Part shown: positions 1 through 8,925 of the stretch, piece after piece | Layout: the number at the start of each line of letters is the position of its first letter | Numbering within the stretch: position 1 is the stretch's first letter | DNA from: CAZHLD01 sp964533185 | Lineage (GTDB): Bacteria; Acidobacteriota; Terriglobia; Acidiferrales; UBA7541 | Assembly (NCBI GenBank): GCA_964533185.1 | Contig: CAZHLD010000050.1 | Coordinates: 1 to 22,844 of the forward strand | Direction of reading: 5' to 3' | Length of the DNA: 22,844 nt | Made by a program: the position numbers and the translations under genes | The notes under the pieces: model-generated | What the model saw: the letters and a program-made list of their open reading frames with translations, nothing else | The model's database searches: none | Told to the model about the DNA's origin: nothing

Positions 1-1252
<1,252 letters not shown>

Positions 1253-1584
1253 GAAAGCCTCCCCAAGTCAGGCGCGCAAAAGCGGAATGCGGCCTGTTGC
1301 GGACGAACCGGCGACCCGTGGGCGCGTCAAGAGATAAGAGTGCGCAAAGGGAGGGTGGAAACCCACCCGAGAGGTAACCGTGCGCCTCGTTCCATGTATT
1401 GTGTGCCGGACGTGCCTGCCCCGCCCCGCGGGACCCCTGCGACTACACCAGGTTAGATGCATGAACCCGGTGGCCCGTTTCCGCGAAACCCAACTAAGTT
1501 ACACCGAAGCAGAGGGAAGCGTCAACTGATTTGTTTGCAGGGAGTCAAGGGAGACGTTGTTGCCAGAACGGGACACTGAGATCC

Positions 1585-1643
1585 TCTCCGGCAAGGCCGG
1601 AGTCTTCGATCGGCGACCCTGGTCGGGTCGCCTCAGGATGACG
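1585..1643 (+). repeat. Two-hairpin intergenic repeat, copy 1
   Basis: First hairpin CTCCGGC-aag-GCCGGAG, linker TCTTCGATC, second hairpin GGCGACCC-tggtc-GGGTCGCC, then a TCAGGATGAC tail. The same layout recurs at 1680, 18415, 19405 and 20157, always in this orientation. Confidence 0.75.
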
Positions 1644-1679
1644 GAAAAAGAGCTGGCGCGACGGAGGCGGAGGGATTCT

Positions 1680-1774
1680 TTCCGGCAAGGCCGGAATCTT
1701 CGGTTCCGACAGGGTCGGAATCTTCGATCGCCTTCCGGCATCGCCCGCCGCGGCGGGCCGGAGCTAGAATGACA
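1680..1774 (+). repeat. Two-hairpin intergenic repeat, copy 2 (compound)
   Basis: Starts with TTCCGGC-aag-GCCGGAA, followed by a second palindromic unit (TTCCGAC-agg-GTCGGAA), the linker TCTTCGATCG, a long CTTCCGGC...GCCGGAG hairpin, and a tail ending in AGAATGACA. It looks like a nested or expanded version of the repeat and ends just before the dnaG stop codon. Confidence 0.75.
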
Positions 1775-1779
1775 CCGGA

Positions 1780-3543
1780 TTAGAGGTGGTCGAGGAGGCG
1801 GCGGAGTTCTTGTTTGCGGGCGAGGAGGGTGTGCAGTTGGGGGGTGGGCGGATTGGCTTCGATTTGCTTTTGGACGGAGTAGAGTTCGGCTTCAACGCCG
1901 CGGCGGCGGAGGACGGCGAGGCAGCTTTCGGCTTCTTCCCAGGAGGCTTCGGTGGGAGGTGCGAAGGCGATTTCGAAAAGCAGGCGGCGATCTTTTTCGT
2001 CGAGTGAGGAGGCCAGCGCGGTGGGGTCGGGGCGTGCGCCTTCGGCGGTAGCCTGAAGCAGAGCGGCGAAGATCTTTTCGGATTCGAGGCCGCGGTGGAG
2101 CCCGTCGGCGAGGATGGCAGCCGCGAGTTTTTCGCGGAGGGCGTCGGCTTCGATGAGCATCTGGATGAGGCGGCGCTCGGCGGGTTTGGCGGCGGAGCCG
2201 ACCAGCTCGGGGCGCGTCTTAACTTCGCTGCGACGCTCGGAGGCGGCGCGGCGGAGGGCTTCGCGGAGGACCGGCTCTTCGATGCGGAGTTGCTGGGCGA
2301 CGCGCGTGGCCCACTCGGAGCGGATCAGGCGGTTGGGGATGCGCTGGAGATAGGGCATGAGGAAATTGAGGGCGCGGAGCTTGCCTTCGCCGGAGGAGAG
2401 GTCCATCTGGCGGGCGCGGGCGATGAGGTAGTCGAGATAGGGCGGGGCTTCGGCGAGGAGTTTTCTATAGGCGTCGGCGCCATTTTTCTGGATGAAGGTG
2501 TCAGGGTCGGGCGCATTTTTTTCACCGAGGGCGGGAAGGGCCAGGACGCGGGCGTCGAAGCCATGCTCGAGGAGCAGGGTGAGGGAGCGCTCGGTAGCGG
2601 TCTGGCCGGCGGCGTCAGGGTCGTAGTTGACGACAATGCGCTGAGTGTGGCGGCCGAGAAGCTTGAGCTGCGGCTCGGTGAGACTGGTGCCGCAGGAGGC
2701 CACGACGTTGGAGACGCCGGCGCGAGCGACCGCGATGGTGTCCATGTAGCCTTCGACGAGGACGGCGAAGTCGAGCTGGCGAAGGGAGTCCTTGGCTTTG
2801 TCGAGGTGGTAGAGGACGTTGCTTTTCGTGTAGATGGGCGTTTCAGGGGAGTTGAGATATTTGGGGAGGTCGTCGCCCAGCGCGCGACCGCCAAAGGCGA
2901 CGATGCGGCCGCGGTCGTCGGCGATGGGAAACATGATGCGACGGCGGAAACGATCGAAGGGGCGGCCGGATTGGTCGCGAGAGAAAAGGCCGGAGAGCTC
3001 GAGGAGTTGATCGGGGAATTTCTGCTTGAGATGGCGGAGCAGGGCTTCGCCGGCCGACGGAGCGTAACCGAGGGCGAAACGGGAGATGGTGTCGGAATCG
3101 AGGCCGCGGTCTTCGAGATAGGCGCGGGCGGCTTTGCCTTCGATGGTGGTTTCGAGTTGATGGGCGAAGAAGGCAGCGGCCTCCTTGTGCATTTCGACCA
3201 GCGCGGTGCGCTGCTGCGTCTCGCGGCGCTCGTCGGGAGAGCGTTCGCGCTGACGCGGGATGGGGATGCCGGCCTTTTCGGCGACAATGCGCACGGCCTC
3301 GGGGAACTCGCAGCGCTCCATGGCCTGAACGAAGCTGAAGACGTCGCCGCTCACGCCGCAGCCGAAGCAGTGGTAAAACTGGCGGACGGGATGGACGGAG
3401 AAAGAAGGCGTTTTTTCAGAGTGAAAGGGGCAGAGGCCGGTGAAGTTTTGTCCGGATTTTTTCAGGCGGACGTAGTCGCCGACGATGCGGATGATGTCCG
3501 CTTGGGTCTTGACGCGATCGGTGAAGGAACCGGCTTCAGCCAT
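1780..3543 (-). CDS. dnaG: DNA primase DnaG
   Basis: Synthesises RNA primers at the replication fork. The 587-residue product has the expected order: an N-terminal CHC2 zinc-binding domain with ligands Cys38, His41, Cys59 and Cys62 (CPFH...CFGCG), then the catalytic core with Toprim motifs EGYMD (264-268), DPD (308-310) and a second DPD (346-348), then a C-terminal helicase-interaction region. Length is normal for the family. The start is the ATG at 3543, giving a typical primase N-terminus (FTDRVKTQADIIRIVGDYVRL). No Shine-Dalgarno is visible: the sequence just upstream is T/C-rich and merges into a dispersed repeat. It is the gene upstream of rpoD and downstream of the four-helix-bundle gene on the same strand. 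Confidence 0.97.
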   Translation of the reverse strand: MAEAGSFTDRVKTQADIIRIVGDYVRLKKSGQNFTGLCPFHSEKTPSFSVHPVRQFYHCFGCGVSGDVFSFVQAMERCEFPEAVRIVAEKAGIPIPRQRERSPDERRETQQRTALVEMHKEAAAFFAHQLETTIEGKAARAYLEDRGLDSDTISRFALGYAPSAGEALLRHLKQKFPDQLLELSGLFSRDQSGRPFDRFRRRIMFPIADDRGRIVAFGGRALGDDLPKYLNSPETPIYTKSNVLYHLDKAKDSLRQLDFAVLVEGYMDTIAVARAGVSNVVASCGTSLTEPQLKLLGRHTQRIVVNYDPDAAGQTATERSLTLLLEHGFDARVLALPALGEKNAPDPDTFIQKNGADAYRKLLAEAPPYLDYLIARARQMDLSSGEGKLRALNFLMPYLQRIPNRLIRSEWATRVAQQLRIEEPVLREALRRAASERRSEVKTRPELVGSAAKPAERRLIQMLIEADALREKLAAAILADGLHRGLESEKIFAALLQATAEGARPDPTALASSLDEKDRRLLFEIAFAPPTEASWEEAESCLAVLRRRGVEAELYSVQKQIEANPPTPQLHTLLARKQELRRLLDHL

Positions 3544-3548
3544 TGGAA

Positions 3549-3580
3549 AAAGGAAACTGGAAATTGGAAACTTGAAACTC
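3549..3580. repeat. GGAAACTGGAAA-type repeat, left bracket of the four-helix-bundle gene
   Basis: Imperfect tandem series of GAAACT/GGAAATT units of about 9-10 bp. It lies 8 bp downstream of the four-helix stop codon and 5 bp upstream of the dnaG start codon. It is an imperfect inverted copy of the repeat at 3987-4015. Confidence 0.7.
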
Positions 3581-3588
3581 GCTATGTC

Positions 3589-4017
3589 TCATGCATCTGT
3601 CTTGAGTTTCTGAAGCTCTTTCGTTGATCGAATGTAGCCATTCAGAACCCGAATAGCACATTGAGCCAACTCGTCGAGTTCGGCCCACTGTTTCTGTTGC
3701 AGATAGCCCGCATCCAAGGCGGTCGTAAGATGATCACGGACCTCGAAAGCGGAACCCCGGGCCAATCGACAGAATTGAATGTTCTCCTGGTAGGAAAATC
3801 TTCCAAATCCTTCTGCGATGTTCGAGGTAACCGAGTATGCCGCACGTCGGATTTGAGAAACCAGGGCATGCTTTTCTTCAGAAGGAAACCCTTTGGTTAG
3901 GTCATAGACTTTCTTCCGCAACTCTCTCGCCATTCTCCAGGCATTGAGGTCAGTGAAGTCTTTGACAGGAGACTTGCTGGATGTAGCCAGTTTCGAGTTT
4001 CCAGTTTCTAGTTTCAT
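3589..4017 (-). CDS. Four-helix-bundle protein (TIGR02436 / S23 rRNA-IVS protein family)
   Basis: 142-residue helical protein. The core (VKDFTDLNAWRMARELRKKV, then GFPSEEKHALVSQIRRAAYS, SNIAEGFGR, ARGSAFEVRDHL) matches the four-helix-bundle family first seen in intervening sequences of 23S rRNA and distantly related to the accessory variability protein of diversity-generating retroelements. The molecular function is not established for this family. The first 11 or so codons (MKLETGNSKLA) are encoded by a dispersed repeat, so the start codon itself lies in repeat DNA; the family core begins near residue 18. No clear Shine-Dalgarno is visible. It sits between mutS2 (43 bp away) and dnaG (45 bp away), with a matching inverted repeat on the other side, which suggests an inserted unit rather than an ancestral operon member. 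Confidence 0.9.
   Translation of the reverse strand: MKLETGNSKLATSSKSPVKDFTDLNAWRMARELRKKVYDLTKGFPSEEKHALVSQIRRAAYSVTSNIAEGFGRFSYQENIQFCRLARGSAFEVRDHLTTALDAGYLQQKQWAELDELAQCAIRVLNGYIRSTKELQKLKTDA
3987..4015. repeat. GGAAACTGGAAA-type repeat, right bracket of the four-helix-bundle gene
   Basis: Read on the minus strand it is a run of GAAACT units (GAAACTAGAAACTGGAAACT and on). It overlaps the start codon and first codons of the four-helix gene, and is inverted relative to the repeat at 3549-3580. Confidence 0.7.
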
Positions 4018-4059
4018 TAGCGATCAGCGAAGGGGAACCTAACGTGTAGCACTGTGGAA

Positions 4060-6507
4060 CTAGGATTTCAACTCGACGAGGGTTATGGCGGTGCCGCCGT
4101 GGTCAGGGTCGGCGAGGGCGAAGTGGGCGACGTGAGGATGATCGGATAGGAAGGCAGCCAAGCCGCGGCGGAGGGCCCCGGTGCCGTGGCCGTGGATGAT
4201 TCTTATTTGGCGAAGGCCGGCGAGGGCGGATTGGTCGAGGAATTTGTCCACGCGGGCGGAGGCTTCTTCGACGGTACAGCCGATGACATTGATTTGGTCA
4301 GGAGCGGCCAGACCGGAAGCAGAAGACGAAGATGGCACAGAGGGCGCAGCATGTTGCGCCCCCACGGCGGAGCGAGAGGGCGCGGCGTCCTCGGGGACGA
4401 GGGCGGTGATGTCGGAGAGAGGGACGCGCATGCGGAGAGGGCCGGCCTGGACTTCGGCGAAGGAAGCGTCGAGCCCCTCGGCTCCGCTCGGGACAAGGCG
4501 CTGGAGGACGACAGGAGAGGGGAGGCCGCGAACGCGAACCCGCACGCCGGGGGTGAGCTGATCGGGCGAGGGCGGGGCGGGAGGAGCGACGGCAGTGGTG
4601 CCGAGGTCCTGCTGAGAGTCGGAGAGGTGCTGGACGACGGCGGCGTTGGCTTCATCGCGGGCGTCGGCGGCGACTTTTTTCCCGCGGCGGGCGGCGGATT
4701 TTTCCATTTGCGTGCGAAGCTCGCGGTCGTGAATTTCGGCGGTGAGGCGGCGGATTTCGGTTTCGTAGAGTTTTGCGGCTTCGGCAAACTTCTGCTCGAG
4801 CTCGGCGAGGCGCTTTTTTTGACGGTCCACCCATTCGGTTTGCAGCGTGCGGCGCTCGTCTTCGAGCCGGCGGACTTGTTCGGCGGCCTGGTGCTTGATT
4901 TCTTCGAGGTCGTCGCGGCTGCGATGGAGAAAAGCGATGAGCGCGGAGGCTTCGCGGGCTTCCGGAGAGATGGCCGCACGGGCGCGATCAATGAGCGGCG
5001 CGGGGAGGCCAAGGCGGCGGGCGATTTCGATGCCGCTCGAAGTGCCGGGAACGCCGACGAGCAGACGATAGGTGGGGCGGAGATTGATTTCGTCGAATTC
5101 AACGGCGGCGTTGAGGACGCCGGGAGTGGAGGAGGCCCAGGCCTTGAGGCGGTCATGGTGAGTGGTGGCCAGCGTGAGGCAACGGCTCTGGAGGAACTCT
5201 TCGAGAAGGGCGACGGCGAGAGCGGAACCTTCTTCGGGAGCGGTGCCGGTGCCGATTTCGTCGACGAGGACGAGGGAGCAGGGCGTGACGCTTTCGAGCA
5301 TGGAGCGGAGATTCAGGACGTGGGCGGAAAAAGTGGAAAGGTCGGCGGCGATGGACTGCTCATCGCCAATGTCGGCGAGGACCCGGTCGAAGAGGGGAAG
5401 CACTGCGTTTTGCGCGGCGACGGGAATGCCGGATTGGGCAGCGAGAGCGGCGAGGCCGACGGTTTTGAGCGCGACGGTCTTGCCGCCGGTGTTGGGACCG
5501 CTGATGACGAGGACGGATTCGGCGCCGCCGAGGGTGAGAGAAATGGGAACGACGGGGCGATTTTCGGCGCGGAGCTTGGCTTCGAGGACGGGATGGCGGA
5601 CGGAGTCGAGACGAAGCTCGAACGAATCGGTGAACTGCGGGAGGGCGCAATCGAAGTCGCGGGCGAAACGGGCGCGGGCCAAGAGCGAGTCGAGGTCGGC
5701 GATGGTGGCGGCGGCGTGGCGAATGGGGCCGAGGTCGGATTGAAGCCGCGCGGTGAGCTCGGCGAGGATGCGGGCGATTTCAGCGGCTTCGTCTTCGGCG
5801 AGGTGGACGAGCTTGTTGTTCAGCTCGATGGTTTCGAGCGGCTCGACGAAGAGCGTCTGGCCGGTGGCGCTGGCGCCGTGGACCACGCCGCGGACTTCGC
5901 GTCGGGCAGCGGCGCGGACGGGGATGACAAAGCGGTCGTTGCGGAGCGTGACGTAGTCTTCGCCGGGCTCTTCGCCGCGGTCGCGGAGGAGCTGGCGCAA
6001 CGTTTTCTGGATGGAGTCGCGGGTGCGGGCGACCTGCGTGCGGATGCGGCGGAGCTCGGGGGAAGCGTCGTCGCTCAAGTCACCGTTGGGGAGAATCGCG
6101 CGGCGGATCGCGGCGGCAAGAGAACGGAAGTCGGCGAGAGAAGAGGCGCGGGCGGAGAGGAGGGGAAATTTGGACGCATGCTCTTTGAAGGTGAGACGGA
6201 GAGAGGTGGCGGTGTCAAGGAGCGAGGCGGCGTCGAGAAGGTCGGCAGGAGAGAGAACGGCGGCGGGGGCGTCGAGCCTGGTGAGCCAGGCGTCAGGGTC
6301 GGCGAGCGAGCCAAAACCCAATTCGCGCCCGGCGCGGAGCCAGGCGATGGCTTCGCGGATGTGAGAGAAGGCGGAGTCGAGAGAGGCGCGGTCGTTGGAG
6401 GGCGCGAGCGATTCAACAGCGCGACGGCCGGGCGCACAGGTGGTCTGGCCGCGGACGAGGTCGAGCAGGCGGCCGAATTCGAGAAGGTCGAGAGCGGTGC
6501 GGGACAT
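4060..6507 (-). CDS. mutS2: MutS2 family ATPase with C-terminal Smr domain
   Basis: MutS2 proteins are MutS paralogues without the mismatch-recognition domain. They are linked to suppression of homologous recombination and, in Bacillus, to rescue of collided ribosomes. The 815-residue product has the core/clamp region, an ABC-type ATPase with Walker A GPNTGGKT (337-344) and Walker B LVLVDE (412-417), a charged coiled coil (about 525-605), a KOW-like segment (about 652-705) and an Smr nuclease domain (about 737-815, HGHGTG at 772-777). Length is normal. The linker before Smr holds two short repeat-derived insertions (SGAEGLD near 674-680; VGAQHAAPS near 715-723). The ATG at 6507 lacks a visible Shine-Dalgarno and lies about 15 bp from a GTCGAA repeat array. 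Confidence 0.96.
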   Translation of the reverse strand: MSRTALDLLEFGRLLDLVRGQTTCAPGRRAVESLAPSNDRASLDSAFSHIREAIAWLRAGRELGFGSLADPDAWLTRLDAPAAVLSPADLLDAASLLDTATSLRLTFKEHASKFPLLSARASSLADFRSLAAAIRRAILPNGDLSDDASPELRRIRTQVARTRDSIQKTLRQLLRDRGEEPGEDYVTLRNDRFVIPVRAAARREVRGVVHGASATGQTLFVEPLETIELNNKLVHLAEDEAAEIARILAELTARLQSDLGPIRHAAATIADLDSLLARARFARDFDCALPQFTDSFELRLDSVRHPVLEAKLRAENRPVVPISLTLGGAESVLVISGPNTGGKTVALKTVGLAALAAQSGIPVAAQNAVLPLFDRVLADIGDEQSIAADLSTFSAHVLNLRSMLESVTPCSLVLVDEIGTGTAPEEGSALAVALLEEFLQSRCLTLATTHHDRLKAWASSTPGVLNAAVEFDEINLRPTYRLLVGVPGTSSGIEIARRLGLPAPLIDRARAAISPEAREASALIAFLHRSRDDLEEIKHQAAEQVRRLEDERRTLQTEWVDRQKKRLAELEQKFAEAAKLYETEIRRLTAEIHDRELRTQMEKSAARRGKKVAADARDEANAAVVQHLSDSQQDLGTTAVAPPAPPSPDQLTPGVRVRVRGLPSPVVLQRLVPSGAEGLDASFAEVQAGPLRMRVPLSDITALVPEDAAPSRSAVGAQHAAPSVPSSSSASGLAAPDQINVIGCTVEEASARVDKFLDQSALAGLRQIRIIHGHGTGALRRGLAAFLSDHPHVAHFALADPDHGGTAITLVELKS
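4342..4361. repeat. Hairpin repeat inside mutS2
   Basis: GGGCGCA-gcatgt-TGCGCCC, a 7-bp perfect stem. It is translated in mutS2 as the segment around VGAQHAAP in the low-complexity linker before the Smr domain. Confidence 0.55.
4474..4493. repeat. TCGGCTCCGCTC repeat inside mutS2
   Basis: CCCCTCGGCTCCGCTCGGGA. It matches the copy at 9025-9044 at 17 of 20 positions. It is read in frame on the minus strand as part of PSGAEGLD, between the KOW-like strands of MutS2. Confidence 0.65.
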
Positions 6508-6521
6508 GGGGACAGTCTAAA

Positions 6522-6593
6522 GTCGAAGCGTCGAAAAGTCGAAGAGGGAGGAGAGTTGAAGGGTCGAAGAGTCGAAAGGTCGAAAAGTGAAAG
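6522..6593. repeat. GTCGAA 8-mer repeat array upstream of mutS2
   Basis: Tandem 8-nt units of the form GTCGAARR at 6522, 6530 and 6538, then after a short interruption at 6563, 6571 and 6579, ending in a degenerate GTGAAAG. It is non-coding and lies in the spacer between the LOG gene and mutS2. Confidence 0.75.
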
Positions 6594-6594
6594 C

Positions 6595-6643
6595 AGGACA
6601 GGCTGAAGCCTGTCCTACCAAAACCGCCGGCAAGGGTGCCGGC
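6595..6643. repeat. Double-hairpin repeat abutting the LOG stop codon
   Basis: Two perfect hairpins in tandem: AGGACAGGC-tgaa-GCCTGTCCT (6595-6616) and GCCGGCA-aggg-TGCCGGC (6626-6643). The LOG-family stop codon (TAG, minus strand, 6647-6645) begins within two bases of the second stem. They could act as a terminator or 3'-end stabiliser for the dacB-LOG transcript; there is no U-tract. Confidence 0.65.
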
Positions 6644-6644
6644 G

Positions 6645-7217
6645 CTACAGGAAGCGGGAGGAGAGGAAGGAGGCGACGTCAGCGGGGGAGGAGGCGAGGT
6701 GGATGAGGCGGGAGTTGGCTTCGCCCCAGGGAGAGGCGTGGATTTCGGAGGGCGGGAGCGAGGGGGCTTCGACTTCGCGGACGCGGTCGAGGATGGGTTG
6801 CCAGAAGTCGCCGAGGACGACGAAGGGTTTTGCGGGCATGACGCGCTTGTTGAGCATCTCCCAGACGACGGCGAGCTCGACGAGCGTGCCGGTGCCGCCT
6901 TTGCAGGCGACATAGGCGTCGCCGCGACGGATGAGCTCGAAGAGACGGTCCTGCCAGGTCTCGACGCGGATTTCCTCGTTCACCCAGGGATTGGCGCGGC
7001 TGTGGAAGAAGGCGGCAGTAACGGCGAGGACCTTGCCGCCGGCTTCTCTTGCGCCGCGGGAGACCGCTTCCATGACGCCGCCGTAGCCTCCGGTGCAGAC
7101 AGAGAAGCCGCGGGAGGCGAGTTCGCGGCCGAGAGAGAAGGCTTCGGCGTAGTCAGGGCTTCCTTCGCGAGGGCGGCTGCTTCCGAAAACCGTAATCGTT
7201 TTCGAGGTCGGAGACAT
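6645..7217 (-). CDS. LOG family protein (nucleotide phosphoribohydrolase-like, TIGR00725/00730 type)
   Basis: 190-residue Rossmann-type protein of the LOG / 'lysine decarboxylase-like' family. Characterised members remove ribose 5-phosphate from nucleoside monophosphates. The two family signatures are present in variant form: TGGYGGVME (42-50) and KGGTGTLVE (106-114), the latter corresponding to the PGGxGTxxE active-site motif with Lys in place of Pro. Length and the Rossmann beginning (TITVFGSSRP) are typical. The ATG at 7217 lies 6 bp after the dacB stop codon with no separate Shine-Dalgarno, so translation is probably coupled to dacB. The natural substrate cannot be told from sequence, and a link to cell-wall work with dacB is only suggested by position. 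Confidence 0.88.
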   Translation of the reverse strand: MSPTSKTITVFGSSRPREGSPDYAEAFSLGRELASRGFSVCTGGYGGVMEAVSRGAREAGGKVLAVTAAFFHSRANPWVNEEIRVETWQDRLFELIRRGDAYVACKGGTGTLVELAVVWEMLNKRVMPAKPFVVLGDFWQPILDRVREVEAPSLPPSEIHASPWGEANSRLIHLASSPADVASFLSSRFL

Positions 7218-7223
7218 TTGGGA

Positions 7224-8840
7224 CTACTTTTTGTGGCGGGGGGATTTGGCGGGGCGGCCGAGTTCTTCGACGAGGGCAACGCAGAGGGCGTCGACGACGG
7301 CGGTGGCGTCGCGGCCGCGGAGGGCGTGGAGATTGCCGTACATGCTGAAAATGACTTCGGTGCCGTGCAGCGTGGTGGCGAAGCCGGAGAGCGCGTTGAC
7401 GTGCTCGAGCGTGCCGGTCTTTGCGCGGATGCGGCCGGTGGCAGGGGAATTTTTCATGCGGTCGGCGAGGGTGCCGTCTTCACCGGCGACGGGAAGCGTG
7501 GAGATGTAGAGGGCGGCCCAGGGCTGGCGGGCGATGTATTGAAGAAGCGTGAGCGTGGCGCGAGGAGTGAGGATGTTGCGGCGAGAGAGGCCGGAGCCGT
7601 CGAAGAGAAGCACGTCGTTTTCGGGGATGCCGATGGAGACGAAGAACTCTTTGGCGAACTTGAGGGCGTCGTCGCTGGTGCGCGCGCCGGCTTTTTCGCG
7701 GGCAGCGGCGCGGAGGAGAAGCTCGGCGTGGAGGTTCTGGCTGATTTTGTTGGTCAGGCGGATTTCGTCGATGAGGGGAACGGAGAGATGCTCGGCGAGA
7801 ACCGTGGGGGCGGCGGCGTCGGGAGGAGGGAGATCGCCGCGAGCGGCGCCGGGCGGTTCGGTGCGGGGCGAGTGGCGAGCAAGGGTCTTTCCGTAGATGC
7901 GGACGCCACGGGTTTCCAAAAGCTGCTTGAAGAGAAGCGCGGCGTGCTCGGCAGGCTCCTCGACGGCGAGAGTGAGAGTTGCGGGCCGGGCGTCGAGAGG
8001 GAGCGAGCCGCGCAACTCGACAGTGCGCGAACCGGGTTCGCGGACGAGCTCGAGCGTGCGCTCGGAGCCGGCGGCGCCGGTGGTGACCTGGTTTTCGATG
8101 GTGAAGTAGCCGGCCCAGGGCTCGAGGGTGAATGTGGCAGGAGCGCCGGCGCGGTCAGCGGGGCGGATTTCGAACGAGACGACGTTGTCGTGAAGGGTGA
8201 GGGCGGAAACGGCGGCGCCGAAGCCCCAGACAATGTCGTCCACGGTCCAGCCGGAGGGGAAACGCTCGTGGGCGTAGAAAGAATCGTCGGCGACGACGTC
8301 GCCATCAAGCTGGCGAAGGCCGCGGGCGACCACGGCGTCGGCCAGCTCAGCGAGGATTTTTTCCGGCGAGCCGTCGCGCTGGACTTCCTTTTCGAAGGGA
8401 AACTTACGATTCGAGAGCGAAGGGTCGCCGCGTCCGACGAGAACAAGATCGCCCGTGAGGCGGCCCGTGGAGTCGAGCGTGCCGCGAGTCTCGACGGTGG
8501 TGCGGAAACGGTAGTCGGGGCCGAGCGAGGCAAGGGCCAGAGCGGTGGTGAAGAGCTTCGTGTTTGAGGCGGGAGCGAAATACTGATCGGCGTTGAGCTC
8601 GTAGAGAATTTTGCCGGTGGAGGCGTCGGCGACAAGCACAGCCCAGTGACCCTTGGCGGCACCGGCGGCGGAGAGGATGGAGTCCACGCGAGCGCGGAAG
8701 GCAGCAACGTCGCGTGGTTCTTTGGCGGGCTTGGGCTTGCGCTGGGCGGGGGCCGCAGGCGCGAAAGAAACTGCGGCGAGAAGAAGTGCGAGAGCCGCTG
8801 CCAGCTTGCGGCGTCGGGCGAGGGGCGATATGAGGTGCAC
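7224..8840 (-). CDS. dacB: D-alanyl-D-alanine carboxypeptidase/endopeptidase (PBP4 type, peptidase S13)
   Basis: Periplasmic serine peptidase that trims or cleaves D-Ala cross-links in peptidoglycan. The 538-residue protein begins with a signal peptide (hydrophobic stretch about 13-30, APAAPAQ). All three penicillin-binding motifs are present: SNTK with nucleophile Ser92 and Lys95, the SGLSRRN box (416-422) and KTG (474-476). The large insertion between motifs 1 and 2 is typical of S13 enzymes. The start is a GTG at 8840 with GGAG about 7 nt upstream. It is divergent from the S9 peptidase and is the first gene of a minus-strand run; the LOG gene follows after 6 bp. Confidence 0.95.
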   Translation of the reverse strand: MHLISPLARRRKLAAALALLLAAVSFAPAAPAQRKPKPAKEPRDVAAFRARVDSILSAAGAAKGHWAVLVADASTGKILYELNADQYFAPASNTKLFTTALALASLGPDYRFRTTVETRGTLDSTGRLTGDLVLVGRGDPSLSNRKFPFEKEVQRDGSPEKILAELADAVVARGLRQLDGDVVADDSFYAHERFPSGWTVDDIVWGFGAAVSALTLHDNVVSFEIRPADRAGAPATFTLEPWAGYFTIENQVTTGAAGSERTLELVREPGSRTVELRGSLPLDARPATLTLAVEEPAEHAALLFKQLLETRGVRIYGKTLARHSPRTEPPGAARGDLPPPDAAAPTVLAEHLSVPLIDEIRLTNKISQNLHAELLLRAAAREKAGARTSDDALKFAKEFFVSIGIPENDVLLFDGSGLSRRNILTPRATLTLLQYIARQPWAALYISTLPVAGEDGTLADRMKNSPATGRIRAKTGTLEHVNALSGFATTLHGTEVIFSMYGNLHALRGRDATAVVDALCVALVEELGRPAKSPRHKK

Positions 8841-8853
8841 GTGCGCGCTCCAC

Positions 8854-8882
8854 TAGAAAAAGTGCGAGGGTGAGATTATAGT
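8854..8882. promoter_or_regulatory. Divergent promoter region between dacB and the S9 peptidase
   Basis: On the plus strand TAGAAA (8854-8859), a 17-bp spacer and TATAGT (8877-8882) would start transcription about 37 nt before the peptidase ATG. On the minus strand the overlapping bases 8880-8875 read TATAAT, a perfect -10 for dacB, but no good -35 accompanies it. If both are real, the two -10 boxes overlap and the promoters would compete. Confidence 0.35.
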
Positions 8883-8925
8883 CCAAACCGGCAGAATGCG
8901 TTTGAGAGGAAGGCGCGGAGGGATC

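Larger units (their letters stand above)
1253..1779. other. 527-bp intergenic spacer between dnaG and rpoD, partly filled by repeats
   Basis: No credible gene was found here. The rpoD-proximal half (about 1270-1550) shows no repeat and no convincing sigma-70 promoter on the minus strand; it would be the rpoD leader. The dnaG-proximal half holds two copies of the two-hairpin intergenic repeat (listed separately). Short frames in this stretch are translations of those repeats. I saw no rpsU or tRNA gene. Confidence 0.6.

Noticed and set aside
1499..1772. Small frames in the dnaG-rpoD spacer
   Set aside because: Their peptides (FRPCRK-like repeats) are translations of the palindromic repeats, as are similar frames at 17994-18470 and 19365-19464.
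2095..3627. 510-codon plus-strand frame
   Set aside because: Antisense to dnaG, low-complexity product produced by skewed base composition.
4186..6606. 806-codon plus-strand frame opposite mutS2
   Set aside because: Impressive length, but the composition is that of a shadow, and the minus-strand frame has Walker motifs and an Smr domain in correct order.
6636..8567. 643-codon plus-strand frame
   Set aside because: Antisense to the LOG and dacB genes, which have intact catalytic motifs.
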